64,000 nucleotides of DNA from Allorhizobium pseudoryzae (GTDB taxonomy: Bacteria > Pseudomonadota > Alphaproteobacteria > Rhizobiales > Rhizobiaceae). Shown here one piece after another: positions 56,473 to 64,000 of the stretch. The notes under the pieces were generated by a model. It was given only the letters and a program-made list of their open reading frames with translations, had not been told where the DNA came from and ran no database searches. The DNA lies in NCBI RefSeq assembly GCF_011046245.1, contig NZ_CP049245.1, positions 62,001 through 126,000 of the forward strand, given 5' to 3'. A program made the position numbers and the translations under genes. Each line of letters begins with the position of its first letter. The first letter of the stretch is position 1.

Positions 56473-56822
56473 TCGTCGCTGGCCAACGCTTGCCGATCCT
56501 GATCGCGACGCGGCCGGTTGACTTCCGCTGTGGGCATCAGGCGCTGGCTCTGATGGTGCAGACCGAGTTGAAGCTCGACCCGCATTCCGGGATGACGGTG
56601 ATCTTCCGGTCGAAGCGTGGTGATCGTCTGAAGATCCTGGTGTGGGATGGCACAGGGCTGGTACTCATCTACAAAATCCTCGAACAGGGAAGCTTTGCCT
56701 GGCCCAAGGTGCAGGATGGGACGATGCGTCTTTCCAGGGGGCAATACGAAGCGTTATTCGAGGGGCTCGACTGGCGGCGAGTGATGGCGCAACGGGTGAT
56801 CGCGCCGTCGGCGGCAGGGTGA
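56469..56822 (+). CDS. tnpB: IS66 TnpB (Orf2)
   Basis: The 117-residue protein starts MIVAGQRLPILIATRPVDFR and carries the IS66 Orf2 core: CGHQALALMVQTELKLDPHS, VIFRSKRGDRLKILVWDGTG and RLSRGQYEALFEGLDWRRV. The function is unknown but needed in studied IS66 elements. It is coupled to tnpA through the ATGA overlap and lies 62 bases before tnpC. An earlier in-frame start at 56340 would lie within tnpA and is not used. Confidence 0.9.
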   Translation: MIVAGQRLPILIATRPVDFRCGHQALALMVQTELKLDPHSGMTVIFRSKRGDRLKILVWDGTGLVLIYKILEQGSFAWPKVQDGTMRLSRGQYEALFEGLDWRRVMAQRVIAPSAAG

Positions 56823-57987
56823 ATATCCCGCTGTCTTTGCATTGTTTTATTTGGCTTTTTTGTGCTGCCTTGCTATAAGATCGCATGTCGTCGCCCCTTG
56901 ATCTCAGCCTGTTTCCGGACCTTCCGCCAGAGGTGGTGAAGGCGTTTGCTGCGATGCAGTTCGAGCTGTCGGTCGAGCGCGCCGCACGTCAGCATGAGCA
57001 GGCGGTGGTGGCCGAAAAGGACGCCTTCATCACTGAACTGAAGGATCTGGTCGAGAAGCTTGAAGGTCAGGTTCACGACTACCGGCGCACGAAGTTCGGA
57101 CCGAAATCGGAAAAGCTCGATCCAGCGCAGATGGAACTGGCGCTGGAAGACCTTGAAACAGCGATTGCCGAAACACAGGCGCGGATTGCCGCCGTCGAGA
57201 AAAAGATCGACGCCAGCGCATCCGATCCGGAAAAAGTCGCCCCTCGCAAGGAGCGTAAGGCCCGTGCACTGCCCGAACACCTGCCGCGGGTCGAAAGAGT
57301 GATCGAGCCTGAGAGCATCGTTTGTCCCTGCGGTTGCGGCAACATGGTCAGGATCGGCGAAGACCGGACGGAACGGCTCGACCGGATTCCGGCGCGCTAC
57401 GAGGTGATCGTCACGATCCGCCCGAAATACGCCTGCCCCAAGGGGCGCACGGGCGTCGTCCAGGCCAGAGCCCCGGCGCATCTTTTGGAGGCAAGCTGGC
57501 CGACGGAAGCCCTTCTGGCGGAGATTGCCGTCTCCAAGCATTCCGAACATATGCCGCTCAACTGGCAGGCCGAGGTCATGGCGCGACACGGGGTGCCAAT
57601 CGACCGCACGGTGCTTGCTGATTGGATGGGGCGCACGGGCAGCGAAATCGCCCCGGTGGTCGATCATATGGCCAAGCGGCTGCTTTTGGACAGCACCAGG
57701 CTTTATGTCGATGAGACAACAGCTCCGGTCTTGGATCCTGGGCGAGGCAAGACGAAGACCGGCTATCTCTGGGCTGTGCTGCGCGATGATCGCGGCTGGA
57801 ATGGCTCTGCTCCGCCGGGCGTGGTGTTCCATTACCGGCCCGGACGCAAAGGCGAGTATGCCGCTGAAATCCTCGATGGCTTCAACGGGACGATCCAGGT
57901 AGACGCCTATGGCGGTTACTCTCATCTCGCCACAACGGATCGTGTCGGCGGCGCTCCGCTGAAGCTGGCTTTCTGTTGGGCGCATCT

Positions 57988-59354
57988 ATGGACGCCCCCG
58001 ACTTTGCAAGGGCAAAAAGCACATTTGGCAAACCTGCGGCTGCGGTCATCTATTCGGCCTCCAGAGCGAGCCGCACCCTGCGACCCACGGCCTTGATGGT
58101 TGATCCGTAAAACCAACTCCCAATCACGCCACGCGAACTCAAGGTTCGATGCGCCCAACGGGCTCTGTTGGTTCCCGGTTAGCCCGGCTTTGCCATCATT
58201 CGCTTTCTATCTTCGCAACCACATCGACCCGATCCGGATCGAATTCGGCGATTACGCTGTTCTCATTGTTGCGCCCTCTCCTGGATGCCCATAGGTCCCG
58301 CCAAACCTCAGCAACGCCCAGACAATACGAGCGGTTTTGTTGGCAACGGCAACAGCCGCAACATTGGCAGGCCGACGATCCCTCAGCTTCGCAAGCCAGG
58401 TCCAGGATCGACCACGCCACCGCATGATAGATCGGCTACCGTGGATCAACAGCCGCCGGAGATAGCCGTCGCCACGTTTGCTGATGCCTCCAAGACTATC
58501 CTTGCCCCCGGTAGAGTGCTGCTTCGGGACAAGCCCGAGCCAAGCGGCAAAATGACGGCCAGATTTGAAGTCGGATGGTTCTCTCATGGAGGATACCAAA
58601 GCTGTTGCCGTCACTACGCCGACACCCGGGATCGTCATAAGTCGTCGGCAGGCATCGCTTCCCTTTACAATCCGGATTAGGTCCTGATCGATACGGAACA
58701 GCTTGGACTTCACTTCCCTCAGTTGCTCGACAAGATAACGTAAGGCGTGGCGAGCGACGGCTGGAAGCTCCTCAAAATCTTCGTCCTCGATCAGCTTTGT
58801 CAGGACGCCGACGTTGTGGGCGCGGTTCGGGGCGATGATACCGAACTCGGCGAGATGACCCCGGATCGAGTTGATGAGCTGGGTCCGTTGACGGATCAGC
58901 ATCTCCCTCACGCGGTGGATCACCAAAACTTCTTGCTGCATTTCCTCCTTGATGGGTACAAATCGCATCGTTGGACGCGTCACTGCCTCGCAAATAGCTT
59001 CGGCATCAGCGGCATCATTCTTGTTCGTCTTGACGTAGGGTCGAACATATTGAGCTGGGATCAGACGAACGTCGTGACCGATGTCACGCAGCAGCCTGGC
59101 CCAAAAATGTGAGCCCGGGCAGGCTTCCAGAGCTACGAGCGATTTTGGAAGCGCCCGGAAAAAGACCTCGACCTCTTCACGCTTCAGCCTTCTTCGAATG
59201 ACTGCCTTCCCGGCAGAATCTGCGCCGTGAACTTGAAAGACGGACTTTGCAATATCGAGACCAACAACACTGACTTGAGCTTCCATGGCGAACCTCCTGG
59301 TTGATACGCCTCCATCATCCTTCGAGGCGGGCTCCGGCGGAAGGGGGCGTCCAT
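57988..59354 (-). mobile_element. IS110-family (IS1111-like) element 4, in IS66 tnpC
   Basis: Perfect short repeats ATGGACGCCCCC (57988-57999) and GGGGGCGTCCAT (59343-59354) bound the element. The transposase is intact and leftward. About 250 bases without a gene (58000-58251) follow its stop codon, the place where IS1111-type bridge RNAs are expected. Confidence 0.85.
58252..59286 (-). CDS. IS110-family transposase, intact (element 4)
   Basis: The 344-residue protein begins MEAQVSVVGLDIAKSVFQVH after AGGAGG. DEDD residues are visible in GLDIAKS, VALEACPGSHFWARLL and KNDAADAEAICEAVTRPTMR. The C-terminal domain is complete: RRLMTIPGVGVVTATALVSS, GRHFAAWLGLVPKQHSTGGK and LGGISKRGDGYLRRLLIHGS, where the catalytic Ser is expected. 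No stop or shift is seen, so it may be active. It resembles the element-2 enzyme in plan but is clearly a different lineage. Confidence 0.9.
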   Translation of the reverse strand: MEAQVSVVGLDIAKSVFQVHGADSAGKAVIRRRLKREEVEVFFRALPKSLVALEACPGSHFWARLLRDIGHDVRLIPAQYVRPYVKTNKNDAADAEAICEAVTRPTMRFVPIKEEMQQEVLVIHRVREMLIRQRTQLINSIRGHLAEFGIIAPNRAHNVGVLTKLIEDEDFEELPAVARHALRYLVEQLREVKSKLFRIDQDLIRIVKGSDACRRLMTIPGVGVVTATALVSSMREPSDFKSGRHFAAWLGLVPKQHSTGGKDSLGGISKRGDGYLRRLLIHGSRSIMRWRGRSWTWLAKLRDRRPANVAAVAVANKTARIVWALLRFGGTYGHPGEGATMRTA

Positions 59355-60680
59355 ACCATCACGGACGCAGGAAGCTGATCAAGGCTGCACCGAAGAGCGG
59401 CTCACCCATTGTCGATGAGGCACTGGTGCGGATCGCCGCCCTCTACAAGATCGAAGACAGCATTCGAGGGTCAGATCCCGAACATCGCCGGGCAGTTCGA
59501 CAGGCATTGTCCGCGCCACTGGTGGATGAGTTCTTCACCTGGATCGCGGCCCAGGCAGAGCGTGTCTCACGCAAGTCCGACCTCGGAAAGGCACTCGCCT
59601 ATATGCTGACGCGACAGGAGGGCTTCCGGCTGTTCCTGGATGATGGCCATGTCGATATCGACTCCAACCTGGTGGAAAACGCCATCCGCCGCCCTGCCAT
59701 GAACCGCCGCAACGCGCTCTTTGCCGGGCATGATGAAGGGGGCCGCAATTGGGCCCGGTTTGCCAGCCTGATCGGCACGTGTAAAATGAACGGCGTCGAG
59801 CCCTATGCCTATCTCTGCGACCTATTCACCCGTCTCGCAAACGGCCACCTCGCCAAGGACATCGATGCCCTGATGCCATGGGCCTACGCCGCCCGCATCA
59901 AAGCCTCACAATGAGCTCGTCAGATACTATCCGGTGAGCTCACATCCGGCCCGCAGGCGGCCTGACCCAATCGTTGAAATGCAAAATCAATGGGGCGTGG
60001 ACGGCGCATACCGTTGATCGAAGCCTGGGCGTCGATGAAAACCGTCAAGCCGAAAGAGGGCTCGAGGGATGGCCAGACGGGTGGTCCGAGTGCGCCGCCT
60101 GTCGGAGGCGGCGGACGGAACGCAGAGGTCGACTTCCATGGCGAGAAACGCACCAACGAGACGCACGCCTCGACGACCGACCCGGACGCCCGGCTCTACA
60201 GAAAAGGCAAGGGCAAGGAGACCAAGCTCTGCTTCATGGGGCACGGATTGATGGAAAACCGCCATGGCTTGCTTGTCGACGCCTGCCTGACCGAGGCGAA
60301 TGGGCATGCCGAGCGGGTGGCGGCGCTGCATATGATCGAGCCCCGCGCCGACCGGCCCTGCCGGATCACGCTCGGAGCCGACAAGGCCTATGACACCAAA
60401 GACTTTGTCAATGAGCTGCGCTCGATGCGGGTGACGCCGCATGTGGCGCAGAACACTAATGGTCGAAGTTCGGCGATTGATGGGCGCACCACGCGCCATG
60501 CCGGTTATGGATCAGCCTGTGCATCCGCAAGCAGATCGAAGAAGCGTTCGGCTGGATCAAGACAATTGCCGGGCAGGATAAGACGAAGTTCCGTGGCCGC
60601 GACCGCGTCGGATGGGCCTTCACCTTTGCAGTTGCGGCCTATGACTTGGTGCGGTTGCCGAAGCTGATGGCGGCGTCCCC

Positions 60681-61025
60681 ATGAGCGCCGCCTCGCACTG
60701 CCGCCTGATCGGTCGCTGGCGGATCGTCGATGCTGATCTTTGGGATCGCGGCCATCTCGACCTGGTCGAGCCCGCCACGATCACCATTGGAGCCGATGGC
60801 CACGGCGAAATCGCCTTCGGCGCGCTGCAGGCCGGCCTCAATCTCGGCTACAGCCAGTCCCTGGTCCACTTCACATGGGTCGGATTTGACGAAATGGACG
60901 AAGTCTCCGGCGACGGTCACGCCGAACTACTCGACGACGGCGCAATCGAGATCACATTCGCCTATCACAACGGCGACGAGGCCGTCCTCACGGCCAAACG
61001 AGAGACTTCTTCAACAGCCTGCTAG
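60681..61025 (+). CDS. IS5-like element passenger protein, ends outside the element
   Basis: The 114-residue product begins MSAASHCRLIGRWRIVDADL; its ATG overlaps the transposase stop (ATGA). It looks like a small beta-rich domain (DRGHLDLVEPATITIGADGH, LGYSQSLVHFTWVGFDEMDE, DGAIEITFAYHNGDEAVLTA). The last residues (RETSSTAC) are the terminal inverted repeat read in frame. The stop codon TAG (61023-61025) lies in the CTAR target, outside the element. Function unknown. Confidence 0.72.
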   Translation: MSAASHCRLIGRWRIVDADLWDRGHLDLVEPATITIGADGHGEIAFGALQAGLNLGYSQSLVHFTWVGFDEMDEVSGDGHAELLDDGAIEITFAYHNGDEAVLTAKRETSSTAC

Positions 61026-61139
61026 GGCGCGCTTTGCAGAAGTCGAGTATCGTCTTGGATCGAGTTCAGTATAGTCTGCCGGGAACGATCGGTTTCGGTT
61101 AGCCGGCGGCCTTTCTTTTTTCGGGTACCATTCGTCGTT

Positions 61140-61925
61140 TCAGGTAGCACCGAGACGGCGCGATATCGCGTGACCTGCAGTTTTCAACTGTTCCCCAATT
61201 GCGGCAATACCTTGTGATTTCAAGTCACTGCGCAGGAAGCTGACGGCGATACCTGCGGTAATGTCTCCATCATGATCGCGAACAGGCGCCCCTACACATA
61301 CCATGCCGGCGCGTATCTGGCCGTCATCGACGGAAAAGCCGCGGCTGCGCACAAGCGCAAGTTCGCCCTTCAGCTGCTCGAGCGTCTGCACGCTGTTCGA
61401 CGTCAGGCGGGTCGGCAGGCCGGCGGAAAACAGGTTATCGAGGTCGTCTTCAGGTAACTCCGAGAGCAGCACCTTTCCCGTCGCCGTAAACGCCGCTGGA
61501 AGGCGTGTCCCAATCGAAAAGGTATGACCCAGAGGTCGTTCTGAGTTGCGACACGCAATGTAGATGACATCGGGCCCTTCGCGCAGCGTCAGCGTTACCG
61601 TGTAGGCCGACCATTGCCGATTGGTGTCAAGATAGTCGTTGAAAGCCGTCCTGACGTCCATCTGCGAGAGGAAGCGTCCAGCCCAGCGCACAGACTGTGG
61701 TCCGATGCGCATCGTTCCATCTGCGCTGCGGCGGATAAGGTTCAGCTCAATCATGGCCGACAGCAGTCCATGAGCAGTACTCTTTGGAAGCGACAGACGC
61801 CGGGAAATCTCCGCGGACGAGAAGCGTTCGTCACTCGTCGCCAGGAGATTGAGAATCTCGACGGCGCGACGCAAGGCAGGCACGGCGGTGCCGCCGCTCG
61901 CAATCTTCTCAGCATCCTTATCCAT
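61140..61925 (-). CDS. IclR family transcriptional regulator, copy 2
   Basis: This 261-residue regulator equals copy 1 except for Lys in place of Thr (GEQLKTAGH), caused by a single G to T change on the plus strand, plus silent differences near the end. The winged helix (ISRRLSLPKSTAHGLLSAMI) and the effector domain are unchanged, so both proteins should bind the same operator and can cross-regulate. The start is ATG 61925 with GGGAAG upstream. It is divergent from the adjacent dehydrogenase gene. Confidence 0.9.
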   Translation of the reverse strand: MDKDAEKIASGGTAVPALRRAVEILNLLATSDERFSSAEISRRLSLPKSTAHGLLSAMIELNLIRRSADGTMRIGPQSVRWAGRFLSQMDVRTAFNDYLDTNRQWSAYTVTLTLREGPDVIYIACRNSERPLGHTFSIGTRLPAAFTATGKVLLSELPEDDLDNLFSAGLPTRLTSNSVQTLEQLKGELALVRSRGFSVDDGQIRAGMVCVGAPVRDHDGDITAGIAVSFLRSDLKSQGIAAIGEQLKTAGHAISRRLGAT

Positions 61926-61961
61926 CGTCTTCCCTTGACAAGCCGTCGAGCATAACATCTA

Positions 61962-61996
61962 GTTCAATATAATAAATGATGTTCAATATATTGAAC
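61962..61996. promoter_or_regulatory. probable IclR operator, copy 2
   Basis: The perfect palindrome GTTCAATATATTGAAC (61981-61996) and its upstream half copy (61962-61973) are identical to copy 1, so either regulator should act at both loci. Confidence 0.65.
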
Positions 61997-62014
61997 TTTC
62001 GGTATGGAGGCAAG

Positions 62015-63469
62015 ATGCTACGGCTCAAAAACAGGAATTTATTACGCAACCTATGTCTCATCGACGGTGAATGGGTGGGCGCATCAAGCGGTCGCACGAT
62101 GATGGTCACGGATCCGGCTGACGCGACGGGTTTGACATCCGTCTCCTGCCTCGACCCTCAAGAGATCGAAGTTGCCGTTGCCGCCGCGAGGCGGGCGTTT
62201 GAAGCGTGGAGCAGATTGGCGGCGAAGGAGCGCTCTCAGATCTTGCGTCGTTGGTTTGATCTTGTGCTCGTCAATGCTGACGATCTCGCTGCAATCATCA
62301 CGGCCGAACAGGGAAAACCCTTGGCGGAAGCCCGCGCTGAAGTCGTGTATGCAGCGTCATTTCTGGAATGGTTCGCAGAAGAGGGAAAACGGATTTACGG
62401 AGATACCATCCCTGCTCCAACCGCTGACAAACGTCTGATCGTTCTCAAGCAGCCGATTGGAGTGTGCGCAGCGATCACCCCATGGAATTTCCCAGCCGCG
62501 ATGATCACGCGAAAGGTGGCCCCAGCGCTTGCTGCCGGTTGCCCGATGATTGTCAAGCCCGCTGAGCAAACGCCACTTACAGCCCTGGCGCTTGGATATC
62601 TGGCAGATCAGGCGGGTGTTCCCGCTGGCGTTCTCCAGATTGTAACCGGCGATGCAAGGCAGATCGGTGGGATCCTCACCTCAAGCGAGGTCATTCGCAA
62701 ACTATCTTTCACCGGGTCCACGCAGGTCGGTCGCATTTTGATGTCTCAGTCGGCACCAACCATCAAGAAGCTCTCGCTGGAGCTGGGCGGAAACGCCCCT
62801 TTCATCGTATTTGATGACGCGGATCTGGACGCCGCAGTCGAGGGTGCAATTGCCTCAAAGTACCGCAACGCCGGTCAAACATGCGTCTGCTCCAACCGTC
62901 TTTATGTCCAGTCGGGCGTCTACATGACCTTCGCCCGAAAACTCGCCGACCGCGTGCGCCAGCTCCACGTTGGGCGTGGGTATGATGAAGGGATCTTGAT
63001 CGGACCGTTGATCGATATGGATGCGGTCGCCAAGGTCGAGGCCCATTTGGCTGACGCTGTATCCAAAGGTGGCAAAGTCATCGTTGGCGGACAACGCCAC
63101 GCTCTCGGTGGTGCGTTTTTCGAGCCGACAGTTCTCATCAATGCAAATCGGGACATGTTGCTGGCTCGCGAGGAAACCTTTGGCCCTGTCGCGCCTCTTT
63201 TTCGTTTCGAAACCGAGCAAGAGGCCATCACAATGGCAAACGACACCGAATTCGGATTGGCCGCCTATTTTTACACGGAAAACGCTCGCCGCACCTGGCG
63301 GGTCGCCGAAGCATTGGAGTACGGTATGGTGGGCCATAACACCGGACTTATTTCGAACGAGGTTGCTCCTTTCGGAGGGGTGAAGCAGTCCGGTCTTGGA
63401 CGAGAGGGCTCGCGTTATGGCATCGAAGAATATCTTGAACTCAAGTACATTTGCTCTGCAATTCAATAA
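62015..63469 (+). CDS. gabD: NAD(P)-dependent succinate-semialdehyde dehydrogenase-like protein, copy 2
   Basis: The sequence is the same as copy 1 over almost all of its 484 residues, including the catalytic Cys (NAGQTCVCSNR) and Glu (KLSLELGGNAPF). It ends with KYICSAIQ and a TAA at 63467-63469. The stop is followed at once by an AAGGAG and a short frame at 63485, suggesting that another gene once followed in an operon; that context is missing in copy 1. This copy may therefore preserve the ancestral 3' end. The start is ATG 62015 after GGAGG. Confidence 0.88.
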   Translation: MLRLKNRNLLRNLCLIDGEWVGASSGRTMMVTDPADATGLTSVSCLDPQEIEVAVAAARRAFEAWSRLAAKERSQILRRWFDLVLVNADDLAAIITAEQGKPLAEARAEVVYAASFLEWFAEEGKRIYGDTIPAPTADKRLIVLKQPIGVCAAITPWNFPAAMITRKVAPALAAGCPMIVKPAEQTPLTALALGYLADQAGVPAGVLQIVTGDARQIGGILTSSEVIRKLSFTGSTQVGRILMSQSAPTIKKLSLELGGNAPFIVFDDADLDAAVEGAIASKYRNAGQTCVCSNRLYVQSGVYMTFARKLADRVRQLHVGRGYDEGILIGPLIDMDAVAKVEAHLADAVSKGGKVIVGGQRHALGGAFFEPTVLINANRDMLLAREETFGPVAPLFRFETEQEAITMANDTEFGLAAYFYTENARRTWRVAEALEYGMVGHNTGLISNEVAPFGGVKQSGLGREGSRYGIEEYLELKYICSAIQ

Positions 63470-63703
63470 GGAGTTGAGCGGCCGATGTCGGTTGCTGTTA
63501 AGGCCAAGCGCCCTCTTTTTCGTCGCGCAAGCAGAAAGCAGCTATGGCTCTAGAAGGTGCGCATGGTACTGTTGCATGTAACATAAGCATATCTGAACCC
63601 TTCTAATTGTAACCGTTTCGAACGCTCCACGGCCCATCTGTGTTGACGTTGTCGGATTGATGCTGCCGGTGGCGTTATTGCGAGGCTGAAGCCTTTTGGG
63701 TGC
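63470..63703. other. gap with a 22-codon frame, possible operon-gene remnant
   Basis: Immediately after the dehydrogenase stop lies AAGGAG, and 13 bases later an ATG (63485) opens MSVAVKAKRPLFRRASRKQL ending at TAG 63551-63553. This looks like the start of a downstream operon gene that was cut. The rest of the gap has no convincing frame. Confidence 0.35.
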
Positions 63704-64000
63704 CTATGGATCGTTTGCCGGTGCTGCGGGATTGTAGCGCATCGGCTTGCAATGAGCATAAATCTGCTCGACCGCAAACGGGATTGCGCGCCATGCATCC
63801 TTGAGCAGGTCCGGCGAAGGCTTTGGGAATGCCATCGAGATCATTTCGGCCAAGTCGGGTCTTGTGGACTGAATGAGAAGGCTCATGAGGGGCTCGCCGG
63901 TCTGCTTCTCAGCAAACAGAGGTTCCCATTCCTGCGGGTTCAGGGTGATGGCACCGAGGAAGCCATCAGCCCAATGGCCGGCAAGCACGTCGTCTTCGTC
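63704..64000 (-). CDS. UPF0149 (YecA-like) family protein, partial
   Basis: The frame enters from the right edge (DEDDVLAGHWADGFLGAITL), continues with NPQEWEPLFAEKQTGEPLMS and DAWRAIPFAVEQIYAHCKPM, and ends YNPAAPANDP. The pattern of an acidic patch followed by W-x-x-GFL-A and an EW-PL loop is that of the UPF0149/YecA family, of unknown biochemical function. It lacks the C-terminal SEC-C zinc motif found in many relatives. Only the C-terminal ~99 residues are in the window. Confidence 0.72.
   Translation of the reverse strand, partial: DEDDVLAGHWADGFLGAITLNPQEWEPLFAEKQTGEPLMSLLIQSTRPDLAEMISMAFPKPSPDLLKDAWRAIPFAVEQIYAHCKPMRYNPAAPANDP

Larger units (their letters stand above)
56885..59914 (+). 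pseudogene. tnpC: IS66 TnpC transposase, interrupted by IS110 element 4
   Basis: The left part (56885 to about 57987) begins MSSPLDLSLFPDLPPEVVKA and contains a coiled coil, the zinc-binding VCPCGCGNMVRIGEDRTERL and the DDE part (LYVDETTAPVLDPGRGKTKT, DAYGGYSHLATTDRVGGAPL) up to FCWAH. The right part (from about 59357) continues with GRRKLIKAAPKSGSPIVDEA, HVDIDSNLVENAIRRPAMNR with the final Glu, and TCKMNGVEPYAYLCDLFTRL to TGA 59914. Joining GCGCAT to CACGG restores HHGRRKL, the expected sequence. Excision would restore a full gene. Confidence 0.87.
55926..60011 (+). mobile_element. IS66-family element, interrupted by an IS110
   Basis: Its ends GTAAGCGCCGTCTGTGTCC (55926-55944) and the complement of GTATGCGCCGTCCACGCCC (59993-60011) are typical IS66 inverted repeats. 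A perfect 8-bp direct repeat CGTTGATC flanks it at 55918-55925 and 60012-60019, as expected for IS66 transposition. It carries tnpA, tnpB and tnpC in order, with IS110 element 4 in tnpC. Confidence 0.93.
55476..60684 (+). pseudogene. IS5-family transposase, interrupted and frameshifted
   Basis: The left part (55476 to 55925) begins MRGGDVRTGELFSYVDLESR and includes RPSIAPEKLLRAMLLQAFYS and STDHFSVDGTLI with the first catalytic Asp. The IS66 element follows with an 8-bp duplication (CGTTGATC). After it the frame resumes as EAWASMKTVKPKEGSRDG, then LGADKAYDTKDFVNELRSMR with the second Asp. Near 60511 one base is missing, so the final part (CIRKQIEEAFGWIKTIAGQD with the Glu, and RVGWAFTFAVAAYDLVRLPK) is in the next frame, ending at TGA 60682-60684. 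Thus it has an insertion and a frameshift. Confidence 0.85.
55400..61021 (+). mobile_element. IS5-family-like element, interrupted by a nested IS66
   Basis: Terminal repeats CAGGCTGTTGAAAAAG (55400-55415) and CTTCTTCAACAGCCTG (61006-61021) match at 15 of 16 positions. The flanks are CTAA (55396-55399) and CTAG (61022-61025), which fits the CTAR/YTAR target of IS5-type elements but with one mismatch. Removing the nested IS66 gives about 1.5 kb with a transposase and a passenger gene. Confidence 0.83.
61022..63441. repeat. 2.4-kb duplicated segment, copy 2 (IclR-aldehyde dehydrogenase)
   Basis: Direct repeat of 12052-14468. The left edge of homology is exactly the CTAG next to the right end of the IS5-like element. 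After ~64 identical bases there is the same ~60-base divergent patch, then near-perfect identity through iclR, the operator and most of the dehydrogenase gene. At the right edge identity fades over a few codons rather than ending at an IS. Confidence 0.95.

Overview
The window looks like part of a rhizobial plasmid or symbiotic megaplasmid (Rhizobium/Agrobacterium/Ensifer group). Three things point there: a Ti/pRet-type conjugation block with its oriT, acidic-exopolysaccharide genes with ExoY- and RkpK-like members, and many insertion sequences common in Rhizobiales. No replication genes, rRNA, tRNA or CRISPR array were seen.

Layout. (1) 0-10.5 kb: DNA-processing part of a conjugation system. 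traC-traD-traG with a nuclease-like gene and a WGR-domain gene run leftward, traA-traF-traB-traH run rightward, and oriT lies between them. No trb mating-pore genes, TraR box or traI/traR are present. (2) 10.5-12 kb: a DUF433/DUF5615 toxin-antitoxin pair and a small secreted protein. (3) 12-14.5 kb: an IclR regulator divergent from a GabD-like aldehyde dehydrogenase. The unit recurs almost unchanged at 61-63.5 kb. (4) 15-19.4 kb: membrane and periplasmic proteins of mostly unknown role. (5) 19.6-28.7 kb: polysaccharide polymerase/ligase, outer-membrane export lipoprotein, an Ala/Gly/Thr-rich secreted protein, a Wzz/Wzc tyrosine autokinase, and a leftward ExoY-like priming transferase. (6) 29-39.5 kb: insertion-sequence wreckage around an intact UDP-glucose 6-dehydrogenase gene. 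A manC 3' scrap abuts an ISL3 element, which itself sits in an IS66 scrap; then IS630 is split by an IS110, and an IS3 is split by two more IS110s. (7) 40-54 kb: a compact leftward polysaccharide operon (three GT4 and one GT2 glycosyltransferases, two pyruvyl transferases, Wzx, Wzy, acetyltransferase, nitroreductase-like protein) with a secreted beta-helix protein downstream and an in-frame gmd-fcl deletion remnant upstream. (8) 55.4-61 kb: a three-level nest, IS5-like containing IS66 containing IS110. (9) 61-64 kb: the second IclR/aldehyde dehydrogenase copy and the end of a UPF0149 gene.

How the parts may fit. The 42-54 kb operon lacks a priming transferase and a Wza/Wzc pair, and the 20-29 kb block supplies them. 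With UDP-glucuronate from the dehydrogenase the two blocks could form one Wzx/Wzy-type acidic, pyruvylated and acetylated exopolysaccharide system. The manC scrap and the gmd-fcl fusion suggest that an ancestral GDP-mannose/GDP-fucose branch was deleted. Points most worth a second look are the four IS110 elements with like junctions, orientation and 3' non-coding ends (possible bridge RNAs), the mosaic duplicated IclR locus whose left edge is exactly an IS end, the gmd-fcl fusion, and small unannotated reading frames.
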